Assembly: GCA_902784305.1 (NCBI GenBank)
Contig: CACZUK010000027.1
Coordinates: 1 to 33,139 of the forward strand
Reading direction: 5' to 3'
Length of the DNA stretch: 33,139 nucleotides
Source of the DNA: Oscillospiraceae bacterium
GTDB lineage: Bacteria > Bacillota > Clostridia > Oscillospirales > Oscillospiraceae
Part shown: positions 7,517-14,498 of the stretch, piece after piece
Layout of the letters: each line of letters opens with the position of its first letter
How positions within the stretch are numbered: the stretch's first letter is position 1
Program-made: the position numbers and the translations under genes
The notes under the pieces: generated by a model
Told to the model about the DNA's origin: nothing
Database searches by the model: none
Seen by the model: only the letters and a program-made list of their open reading frames with translations

Positions 7517-7861
7517 ATGTACGAAAAGGCAATTATCCACAGACAGGAGCTGCGGAAGATGAAGACCGGCGAGGGGATTCTGATGCAGAATCTGGGCCGG
7601 GGCGCTCTGATGAACGGCCTGCACTGGAACATGGAGGACGGGGCCGTGGTGGACTGGCACAGCCATCCCGCCGAGCAGTTCGGCTACGTCATTGAGGGCG
7701 GCTTCAAGATTTGGCTGGGGGACGAGGAGTTCGAGATTCACAAGGGCGACTGCTACTTTGTCCCCCCCGGAGTGCTGCATAAGTTCATCGCTCTGGGTGA
7801 GACGGAGGCCATCGACCTGTTCAACCCCATCAAAGAGGATATTCCCAAGGAAATTGAGTAA
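7517..7861 (+). CDS. Single-domain cupin protein
   Basis: A 114-residue protein that is essentially one cupin_2 beta-barrel. Motif 1 reads WHSHPAEQFGYVIEGG and supplies two His plus a Glu/Gln as metal ligands; motif 2 is GDCYFVPPGVLHKF with the final His. Such proteins are metal-dependent dioxygenases, isomerases or binding proteins. The substrate is not predictable. GGGAGG precedes the ATG. Its position between two DJ-1/PfpI genes suggests a common pathway. Confidence 0.85.
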   Translation: MYEKAIIHRQELRKMKTGEGILMQNLGRGALMNGLHWNMEDGAVVDWHSHPAEQFGYVIEGGFKIWLGDEEFEIHKGDCYFVPPGVLHKFIALGETEAIDLFNPIKEDIPKEIE

Positions 7862-7885
7862 TCCCATCAATCCTATTTGTCACTA

Positions 7886-7913
7886 TTGCCACTTTTACTG
7901 GCTTTAGTAATAA
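7886..7913 (+). promoter_or_regulatory. Possible internal promoter before the second DJ-1 gene
   Basis: TTGCCA (7886-7891), a 16-nt spacer and TAATAA (7908-7913) lie in the 58-nt AT-rich gap before the second DJ-1 gene. Transcription would begin near 7920, immediately before the GGAGG at 7922-7926, giving a very short leader. Confidence 0.35.
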
Positions 7914-7934
7914 GAAGTCATGGAGGTAAAAACA

Positions 7935-8750
7935 ATGGCTAAGAAAATGAAGGTTCTGGTTTGCGCAACCAACTACGGCTCCTGGGGCGAAGAGCTTCAG
8001 GCTCCTTGGGACGCTCTGACGAAGGCTGGCTATGATTTGACTCTGGCCACCCCCAAGGGACTCAAGCCCCTGCCCCTGACCATCAGCGTTGACCCTGATT
8101 TCGTGGACGGCGTGCAGAACTACAAGACCAATCCTCCCGAGGTGTGCGACCGCATCAAGGAGCTGGTCATGGGCGAAGAGTGGGCACATCCCATCAAGAT
8201 TAAGGACGCCAACATGGCTGACTACGACGCTCTGGTGCTCACCGGCGGTCTGGGCGCGATGATTGATGTTGCCAACGATTACAACACCCACAAGCTGATT
8301 CGGGACGCCTTCTATGACGGCAAAATTATTGGCTCCCTGTGCTACGCGGTTGCTGCGCTGGTCTTCTGCCGTGACCCGAAGCAGGACTACAAGAGCGTTG
8401 TGTATGGCAAGAACATCACCGCTCATCCCAGAGCCTGGGACTTCTATGGCCCTGATATGGCTGCTGGTTATGACCTGTGGGGTGCCACCGAGGACAACAA
8501 GGGCACCGACGTCATCACTCCGGGCTTCCTGTATCCCATCGAGGACCTGATTCGGGACGCCGTGGGTCCGAACGGCAACTGTATCGCCAGAAACAATGCC
8601 TCTCGTGAGGACCCCGAGGCCAACTTCTCCTGGCCCTTCATCACCGCTGCTTCCGTTGAGTCCTCCATCGCCTACGGCAATCTGATTGTCAAGGTACTGG
8701 ACAAGATCGCCGCCGGTGAGGATGTCTCCAAGCAGAACATTCACCTGTAA
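7935..8750 (+). CDS. DJ-1/PfpI family protein (Hsp31-like size)
   Basis: I chose ATG 7935 because GGAGG (7922-7926) lies 8 nt upstream; an ATG at 7920 overlaps that site. The 271-residue protein has the DJ-1/PfpI Rossmann-like fold: an N-terminal KVLVCATNYGSWGEE strand, VLTGGLGAM in the middle and the nucleophile elbow GSLCYAVAAL with Cys136. The larger size resembles Hsp31/glyoxalase III rather than the 184-residue DJ-1 gene upstream. Likely roles are methylglyoxal detoxification or a related hydratase, but this is family inference. It ends the cluster and is followed by a strong terminator. Confidence 0.82.
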   Translation: MAKKMKVLVCATNYGSWGEELQAPWDALTKAGYDLTLATPKGLKPLPLTISVDPDFVDGVQNYKTNPPEVCDRIKELVMGEEWAHPIKIKDANMADYDALVLTGGLGAMIDVANDYNTHKLIRDAFYDGKIIGSLCYAVAALVFCRDPKQDYKSVVYGKNITAHPRAWDFYGPDMAAGYDLWGATEDNKGTDVITPGFLYPIEDLIRDAVGPNGNCIARNNASREDPEANFSWPFITAASVESSIAYGNLIVKVLDKIAAGEDVSKQNIHL

Positions 8751-8783
8751 TTGGTGTCGCATCAGCACATAAAATATCACCTT

Positions 8784-8829
8784 GCGGGGCAAGGAAGCGG
8801 GCTCCTTTGCTTCCTGCCCCGCTTTTTTA
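8784..8829 (+). terminator. Rho-independent terminator after second DJ-1 gene
   Basis: A GCGGGGCAAGGAAGC arm pairs with GCTTCCTGCCCCGC (one bulged A) and is followed directly by TTTTTT (8823-8828). It closes the transcript ending with the second DJ-1 gene. The tautomerase 21 nt downstream would need its own promoter or readthrough. Confidence 0.9.
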
Positions 8830-8849
8830 GATTTTTTGGGAGGTAGCAT

Positions 8850-9080
8850 ATGCCCTGCATCACGGTACAGAGTCTGGAACTGGCTGACAGCCAGAAAAAG
8901 CGCATTGCTCAGCGCTATATCGAGATTTTTTCCGAGGAAACCGGCGTTCCGAAGGACAGAATTTACCTGTTTTTTGACGGCTATAAGCTGAACGAGGCCG
9001 CCACCAACGGCGAGCTGTTCTCCGACCGGAAGCTCGGCCCCATCCGGGGGAAATTCAATGAGGAGGAGTGGAATCAGTAA
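8850..9080 (+). CDS. Tautomerase family protein (4-oxalocrotonate tautomerase-like)
   Basis: A 76-residue protein beginning Met-Pro (MPCITVQ), where Pro2, exposed after Met removal, is the catalytic base of this superfamily. The size fits 4-OT/MIF-like subunits, which work as oligomers on enol/keto tautomers. GGGAGG precedes the ATG. The TAA stop overlaps the ATG of the next gene (TAATG), so tautomerase and ThDP enzyme are translationally coupled and probably act on the same unsaturated or keto acid. Confidence 0.82.
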   Translation: MPCITVQSLELADSQKKRIAQRYIEIFSEETGVPKDRIYLFFDGYKLNEAATNGELFSDRKLGPIRGKFNEEEWNQ

Positions 9081-10735
9081 TGGATGTCAATCAGGCAATC
9101 GTAAAGATTTTGGAGGAGAGCGGCAGAGTGAGCCATGTGTTCGGCAGCACCGGACAGGTGAACGCTTCCATGCTGCTGGCACTGCGGGACTCTGACGCGA
9201 TTCAGACGGTGGTGGTACGCAATGAGCAGGCCGCATCCTTTATGGCATGCGGCTACACCATGTTCAACCCGGACAATCTGGGCGTGTGCTTTGCCACCGG
9301 CGGTCCCGGCGCTTTCAACCTTTTTTCAGGCATGGCAGTGGCCTACTCCGACTCCCTTCCCGTACTGGCTATCACGGGCTACGCCTCCGCCAATGTGCGG
9401 GGCAAAGGCTGCCTCAACGAGTCCTCCGGCCTCAGCCGCACCCCGGACTCCCACAAGATGTTCTCCGCCACCACCAAGAAGTCCTATATCATCGAGGACC
9501 CGTCCCAGACCTGCGACATTCTGGAGGACGCCATCAACACCGCCTTTGACGGCCGGCCCGGTCCTGTCCATATCCATGTGCCCAAGAACATCACCACGGC
9601 GATTGTCCCCAATTTCCGCTCGGTGAAGCTGAACATCCGTCCCTGTGCGCCCAAGCCCACGGCGGCCAGGGAGTTTGCCCTGCGCCTGTCCACCGCCCTG
9701 AGCCGGAAGGAGAAGATTCTGCTCCTGGTGGGCTACGGCTGCATCCGCGCCGGTGCGAAGGATGCGCTGCTGTCCCTGATCGACACCTATCAGATTCCCT
9801 TCGTCACCACCATGGATGCCAAGGGTTATCTGCCGGAGAACCATCCCCTCAGTCTGGGCATTTTTGGCACTACCGGTGACCCCGCGGCCATGGAGTACTT
9901 CGACCAGGCGGAGGTGGTGCTGGCGGTGGGCAACTCCTTCGCAGAGAACGCCACCCTGCTCTTCAAGGCAGATTTGTACGACCAAAAGACCCTGCTGCAT
10001 ATCAACATTGATGCCCACGAGATCAACAAGGTCTATCCTGCTGATTTGTCCATGATTGCGGATGCCCGGTTGGGTCTGGAGGCCATTCTGAAGCAGATGG
10101 ACGCCAATCTGCCCAAGGCGGAGGCAGTTGCACTGAGCGGGAAGAAGTGGTTCGACCTGCCCAATCAGGGCGAGGTGAAGAAGATTCATCCCGCCGATGT
10201 GGCCCGGGCGATTTGTGCCGCCGCGCCGGAGAACGCCATCATCCTGGGCGATGCCGGCTCCCATATGCTGTGGCTGTCGGAGTACATGAAGCTGACCGGC
10301 GACCAGCGCTATCAGAACCCCGGCAGCTTCGGGCCAATGGCCAGCCACACCAACGGCTGCATCGGCGTCAAGTGCGCCAATCCCGACAAGGTGGTCATTT
10401 CCGGCTCCGGAGACGGCTGCTATCTGATGGCCGGCTTTGAGCTGCTGACAGCGGTACAGAACAACATTCCCGTGGTCTGGGTGATTTTCGACAACGGGGA
10501 GTTCAACGTCATCAGGAAATTCCTGCTGAATATGTTTAACGACCACGCCTATATGGGCTTTCTGAACCCGGATTATGTTGCCTATGCCAAAAGCTGCGGT
10601 GCGGAGGGCTTCCGCGTGGAGCGTACGGAGGACCTGGAGCCCACAATCCGGAAGGCGATTGCTCTGAATAAGCCGGTTCTGATTGACGCAGTCATTGACG
10701 GTGATGTGTTCGCCAATATGAATAAGTCAATGTGA
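9080..10735 (+). CDS. Thiamine diphosphate-dependent enzyme (acetolactate synthase/decarboxylase-like)
   Basis: A 551-residue protein with the three-domain layout of acetolactate synthase, benzoylformate decarboxylase and oxalyl-CoA decarboxylase. The N-terminal PYR domain carries the activating Glu49 in NEQAASFMACGY; the middle domain spans about 190-330; the C-terminal PP domain has GSGDG (442-446) and Asn472, the Mg-ThDP motif. I chose ATG 9080, overlapping the tautomerase stop, with GGAGGAG 11 nt upstream; GTG 9068 is an alternative. No regulatory subunit lies next to it and the upstream partner is a tautomerase, so a 2-keto acid decarboxylase or carboligase is as likely as a biosynthetic acetolactate synthase. 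Confidence 0.83.
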   Translation: MDVNQAIVKILEESGRVSHVFGSTGQVNASMLLALRDSDAIQTVVVRNEQAASFMACGYTMFNPDNLGVCFATGGPGAFNLFSGMAVAYSDSLPVLAITGYASANVRGKGCLNESSGLSRTPDSHKMFSATTKKSYIIEDPSQTCDILEDAINTAFDGRPGPVHIHVPKNITTAIVPNFRSVKLNIRPCAPKPTAAREFALRLSTALSRKEKILLLVGYGCIRAGAKDALLSLIDTYQIPFVTTMDAKGYLPENHPLSLGIFGTTGDPAAMEYFDQAEVVLAVGNSFAENATLLFKADLYDQKTLLHINIDAHEINKVYPADLSMIADARLGLEAILKQMDANLPKAEAVALSGKKWFDLPNQGEVKKIHPADVARAICAAAPENAIILGDAGSHMLWLSEYMKLTGDQRYQNPGSFGPMASHTNGCIGVKCANPDKVVISGSGDGCYLMAGFELLTAVQNNIPVVWVIFDNGEFNVIRKFLLNMFNDHAYMGFLNPDYVAYAKSCGAEGFRVERTEDLEPTIRKAIALNKPVLIDAVIDGDVFANMNKSM

Positions 10736-10751
10736 CAATGGATTCGTCCTT

Positions 10752-10786
10752 GTTGCGCCGAACCAGTACGATTGGTTCGGCGTAAC
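10752..10786. terminator. 14-bp hairpin after the ThDP gene
   Basis: GTTGCGCCGAACCA (10752-10765) pairs with TGGTTCGGCGTAAC (10773-10786) with one G-T pair and a 7-nt loop, 17 nt after the stop codon. No T-run follows in either direction, so it may be a 3'-stabilising or Rho-assisted structure rather than a classical intrinsic terminator. Confidence 0.5.
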
Positions 10787-10796
10787 AGTCCAACCC

Positions 10797-10890
10797 TGAG
10801 AGGCTGTATTCACAAGGTGCCGCACACCATCTGGACGGCCCTTTTGCCGCCACTCTGCGTTAAAATTTCTTGAAATCCACAAAGGATTCC
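10797..10890. repeat. Degraded copy of the MITE-like element found at 29945-30134
   Basis: The stretch 10847-10884 matches 29993-30030 without gaps at about 28 of 38 positions, including a shared TGAAATCCACAAAG. The sequence to its left (GGCTGTATTCAC, then GGTGCC) resembles the left end of the other copy. The right half is not recognisable, so this looks like a truncated member of the same repeat family. It occupies the gap upstream of the DUF1566 gene, and I found no clear promoter there. Confidence 0.5.
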
Positions 10891-10924
10891 TGCAACCTCT
10901 GAATTGCAACAGAAGGAGATAGAT

Positions 10925-12745
10925 ATGCGACTGTTTGAACATCTTTCCTCATATGAGCGCTTACCCTTCCATAAGTACAATGAGAAGGGGGAGAAACTGC
11001 CCCTGTCCGGTGGCTGGGCGGACGGCGTCCGGGTGGTGCATGATGAGAATACCGGCCTCTGGTGGGAAGTGAAGTCCCCGAACCCGGAGGATGTGAACTA
11101 CGGTGGTGCCCGCTTTACCTTTGATGGAGCGGAGAAGGTTCATGCACAGGCGTTGAATGAGGCGCACTATGGCGGCTTCGATGACTGGCGTGTTCCCAAC
11201 AAGGACGAGCTGCGGTCTGTCTTCGACTACGGCCGTTCGGGTTCCGTGCTGAATCCGGACCTCTTCGGCGAGTGCCCGGTGGGGGACTACTGGACGAAGA
11301 ATATCTACCGACTCCAGCCCTACTTCTCCTGGGTTCTGTTCTCCGGCATGGGCAGTGGCATCGCCAAGCGCACGGATGCGGAGAATTATGTTCTCTCCGT
11401 GCGTGGCGGAAACGACCGACGCTTCGGGGAACCCGACCCCAGCCGCTTTCACGACAACGGGGATGGAACGGTGACCGATGAAGTGACCGGGCTTATGTGG
11501 CAGAAGGAGACCAATCCCCGCACCGGTCCCAAGGATGCGGACGCAGCGTGTCGGAGGATGACCCTTGCCGGGTATCATGACTGGCGTCTGCCCAACATCA
11601 AGGAGCTGAACACTCTGCTGAATCTGGACCCGGACAACAGCAGTTGGTTCTTTGAGGACTTTTTCCCCATCCCCGCCAACGAGAAGATGCTCCACTACGC
11701 CGCCTGCGGCGTGTTTGAGGGCAACTACGCCTGGGTGACGAACTTCACCTTTGGCTACGACGGCTACTACGGCGGACGCGGTGCGCCGCTGCTCTACCGT
11801 GCGGTCCGCTGGGCGGACGCCCCGGCGGAGCAGAAGTCTGAGGCGATTCCCACCTTCTCCCTCACCCACACGGGACAGCGCTCTGCCTTTGACCTGAAAG
11901 GGCGCAGCGTGGCGCCGGACCGTATCTGGGGACTGGATGCCCAGCGGATTTGGCTGGAATCCTCTTTTGAGGTCCGGGAGAACGGCGCAGCGGTGCTGGA
12001 CCGGAACACCGGTCTGCTGTGGGACAACGCCCACGACGAGCTCCTGCTGGAGTGGAGGGACGCGGAGGCCTTTGTTCATTCGCTGAACGACCAGAATTAC
12101 CTGGGACGCAGGGACTGGAGACTCCCGGGACGGGAGGAGCTGCGCTCTCTGGCCCGCTATGATGATGCCATGCCCGCCATCGACACCGAGGTCTTCCGGG
12201 CCTCCAGCGACTACTACTGGTGCGCCGAGGAATGCAAGAACGACACGGATCTGGCCTGGGGCTTCTACTTCGGCTACGGCTGCTCCTACGGGCGGCGGAA
12301 GGTCATTCCCTCCCATGTCCGCCCGGTCAGCGGCGCTGCCGATCCCTTCGCCCTTTCCTCTGCCCGGCGATTCACCATCAACTCCGACAACACCGTGACG
12401 GACCACGTCACCGGCCTCATGTGGATGCGGGAGGAAACGCCTCTGCTGACCCAGAAGGAGGCGCTGGTGTACTGCAAGGAGCTGCGTCTGGGAGGCTACG
12501 ACGACTGGGTGATGCCGAATCTGAAGGAGCTTGCCACCCTGATCAACCTGACAGAAGGGGAGGAGTGGTACTATCCGGAGCTGTTCCCCGAGACCAATAC
12601 CAAGCCCCAGGGCTTCTACCAGTCCAGCACCACCTTCGGCGGAACCTTTGGCTGGGGCTGCAACTTCCAGTTCGGCTTTGACGGCTACTATGCGGACAGA
12701 ATGAACGGCAAATACCCCTTCCGCCCCGTCAGAAAAATCCGGTAA
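10925..12745 (+). CDS. Protein of four tandem DUF1566/Lcl-like modules
   Basis: ATG 10925 has AAGGAG 6 nt upstream and gives 606 residues. Four related modules of about 110-150 residues each follow the pattern TGLxW, a helix, then DDWRxPxxxEL and a Tyr/Trp-rich C-terminal part: DDWRVPNKDEL, HDWRLPNIKEL, RDWRLPGREEL and DDWVMPNLKEL. This matches the DUF1566/Lcl C-terminal domain, which has a C-type-lectin-like fold and is usually single and surface-exposed. Here there is no signal peptide, anchor or membrane segment. Function is unknown; binding of a ligand or glycan is a reasonable guess. The stop overlaps the ribosome binding site of the ABC exporter gene, so the three genes are probably co-expressed. 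Confidence 0.78.
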   Translation: MRLFEHLSSYERLPFHKYNEKGEKLPLSGGWADGVRVVHDENTGLWWEVKSPNPEDVNYGGARFTFDGAEKVHAQALNEAHYGGFDDWRVPNKDELRSVFDYGRSGSVLNPDLFGECPVGDYWTKNIYRLQPYFSWVLFSGMGSGIAKRTDAENYVLSVRGGNDRRFGEPDPSRFHDNGDGTVTDEVTGLMWQKETNPRTGPKDADAACRRMTLAGYHDWRLPNIKELNTLLNLDPDNSSWFFEDFFPIPANEKMLHYAACGVFEGNYAWVTNFTFGYDGYYGGRGAPLLYRAVRWADAPAEQKSEAIPTFSLTHTGQRSAFDLKGRSVAPDRIWGLDAQRIWLESSFEVRENGAAVLDRNTGLLWDNAHDELLLEWRDAEAFVHSLNDQNYLGRRDWRLPGREELRSLARYDDAMPAIDTEVFRASSDYYWCAEECKNDTDLAWGFYFGYGCSYGRRKVIPSHVRPVSGAADPFALSSARRFTINSDNTVTDHVTGLMWMREETPLLTQKEALVYCKELRLGGYDDWVMPNLKELATLINLTEGEEWYYPELFPETNTKPQGFYQSSTTFGGTFGWGCNFQFGFDGYYADRMNGKYPFRPVRKIR

Positions 12746-12760
12746 AGGAGGCGGCGCTCT

Positions 12761-14494
12761 GTGATTGAACTGTATGTGAAATATCTGCGCCGTGACTGGC
12801 AAAAGGTCGTGCTGATTGTTGTGCTCAGCTTGCTGACAACGCTCAGCACGTTGGTGCTGCCGATGCTCAGCAAGAGGGTCATCGATTCTGGCGTGCTCAG
12901 CGGAGGGAATCACTCCTACGGCGGTACCATTGCCGCGATGGCTGTCGTGGCCGCACTTGCGGTGGTGTTTCCTTTGCTCAACAGCAAATTTATCGCGGAG
13001 ACAGCCATGGGCTTTTCCAGAAGCCTGCGCAGGGATTTCTTTGCCCATGTCCTGCGCCTGTCCCAGCGGGACCTTGACCAGTTCGGAACGGCCTCTCTCA
13101 TCAGCCGTCAGGGAAATGACATCATGCAGATGCAGATTGGCATGATTCAGACCCTGACGTCCATGCTCACCGCGCCGCTGATGTGTCTGGGCGGCATTGC
13201 CATCGCCCTGCTGACCTCGCCGCGTCTGGCGTGGATTGTGCTCTTCGCCGTGGGTGCCTGTCTGCTCTTCACCTTTTTCGTGGTGGGCCATGTGCGGGAG
13301 CTGTTTCTGCGTCAGCAGCTTTTGCTGGATCAGGTGAACCGTCTGGCGCGGGAGCTGCTCAACGGAATGCGGGTCATCCGCGCCTTCAACAAGGAGGAGA
13401 GCGAGCAGGAGCGCTTTTCCGGCGTGAGCGCGCAGGTGCGGGATACCACCCTGGACATGAGCCGGTATATGCTCTCCTTCCAGCCGGTGATGAGCTTCCT
13501 CATGAGCATGGCCAACCTCCTGGTGCTCTGGTTCGGCGCGCGCTTTATGACGGCCCATCAGGCCACCTACGGCGACGTGCAGGCCTTCATTCAGTACCTG
13601 AGCGTGATTATTCTGGGTATTATGATGCTCTCCGCGGCGCTGATTATCCTCCCCCGGGTCCAGACGGCGGCGGACCGGATTGTGGAGGTGCTCCACACCG
13701 AGCCCTCCGTCACCGACTCGGAGCAGCCCCGGGCGCTGGAGGATTCTATCAGGACGCTGGAATTCAAAAACGTCTCCTATCGCTACGGCGAGGGCGGCGC
13801 CAACGCCCTGTCTGACATCAGCTTCCGCATCCGTGCCGGACAGACCCTGGCCATCATCGGCGGAACCGGTGCGGGCAAGAGTACGCTGCTGAACCTGATT
13901 CCCCGCTATTACGACGCCACGGAGGGCACCGTGCTGATCAACGGCCGCGACATCCGGGACTACCGGCAGGAGGAGCTGCGAGAGCACATCGGCATCGTGC
14001 CCCAGAAGGCTTTCCTCTTCGCCGGGTCCATTCTGGACAACCTCCGGCGGGGCAAGGCGGACGCCACCGAGGCGGAGGCCAACCACGCGCTGGAGGTGGC
14101 CCAGTCTCTGGACTTCGTGGAGGAGAAGGAATTCGGCCTTTACACCTACATGACCGCCGGCGGCACCAACGTCTCCGGCGGACAGAGGCAGCGTCTGGCC
14201 ATCGCCCGGGCCATCCTCCGGAAGCCGGACCTCTACCTCTTTGACGACAGCTTCTCCGCGCTGGACTTCAAGACCGACGCGGCCCTGCGCAGTGCCCTGC
14301 ACGCCGAGACCCGGAATGCCATTGTGGTCATTGTGGCCCAGCGCATCAGCACCATCAAGGCGGCGGACCAGATTCTGGTGCTGGAAAACGGCAGAATCGT
14401 GGGGCAGGGCACCCATGAGGAGCTGCTTGCGGGCAATGAGGTCTACCGTGAGATTGCGCAGTCTCAGTTGTCCAGGGAAGAAATGGGGGCGTGA
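12761..14494 (+). CDS. ABC exporter half-transporter with degenerate nucleotide site
   Basis: A 577-residue type IV (ABCB-like) half-transporter with six predicted TM helices in about 1-310 and an ATPase domain in about 335-577. Visible motifs are Walker A GGTGAGKST (367-375), Q-loop near VPQKAF, signature VSGGQ (471-475), Walker B LFDD and the D-loop SALD. The residue after the Walker B Asp is Asp496 rather than the catalytic Glu, and the switch residue is Gln527 rather than His. This is typical of the non-canonical half of heterodimeric exporters. GTG start with GGAGG 9 nt upstream. It pairs with the next gene, and the substrate is unknown. Confidence 0.88.
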   Translation: MIELYVKYLRRDWQKVVLIVVLSLLTTLSTLVLPMLSKRVIDSGVLSGGNHSYGGTIAAMAVVAALAVVFPLLNSKFIAETAMGFSRSLRRDFFAHVLRLSQRDLDQFGTASLISRQGNDIMQMQIGMIQTLTSMLTAPLMCLGGIAIALLTSPRLAWIVLFAVGACLLFTFFVVGHVRELFLRQQLLLDQVNRLARELLNGMRVIRAFNKEESEQERFSGVSAQVRDTTLDMSRYMLSFQPVMSFLMSMANLLVLWFGARFMTAHQATYGDVQAFIQYLSVIILGIMMLSAALIILPRVQTAADRIVEVLHTEPSVTDSEQPRALEDSIRTLEFKNVSYRYGEGGANALSDISFRIRAGQTLAIIGGTGAGKSTLLNLIPRYYDATEGTVLINGRDIRDYRQEELREHIGIVPQKAFLFAGSILDNLRRGKADATEAEANHALEVAQSLDFVEEKEFGLYTYMTAGGTNVSGGQRQRLAIARAILRKPDLYLFDDSFSALDFKTDAALRSALHAETRNAIVVIVAQRISTIKAADQILVLENGRIVGQGTHEELLAGNEVYREIAQSQLSREEMGA

Positions 14495-14498
14495 TGTG

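Noticed and set aside
10752-10786. tRNA-like or rRNA fragment
   Set aside because: It is only a single hairpin, with no cloverleaf arms or CCA-end context. I found no tRNA elsewhere in the intergenic regions.
10925-12745. Target protein of a diversity-generating retroelement
   Set aside because: DUF1566/C-type-lectin-like folds occur in DGR targets, but there is no reverse transcriptase or template repeat in the window, and the modules are diverged rather than adenine-mutated copies.
14241-14498. Upstream extension of the second ABC gene
   Set aside because: It reads through the first ABC gene in another frame and is Arg/Ser/Pro-rich nonsense. ATG 14499 fits the gene junction.
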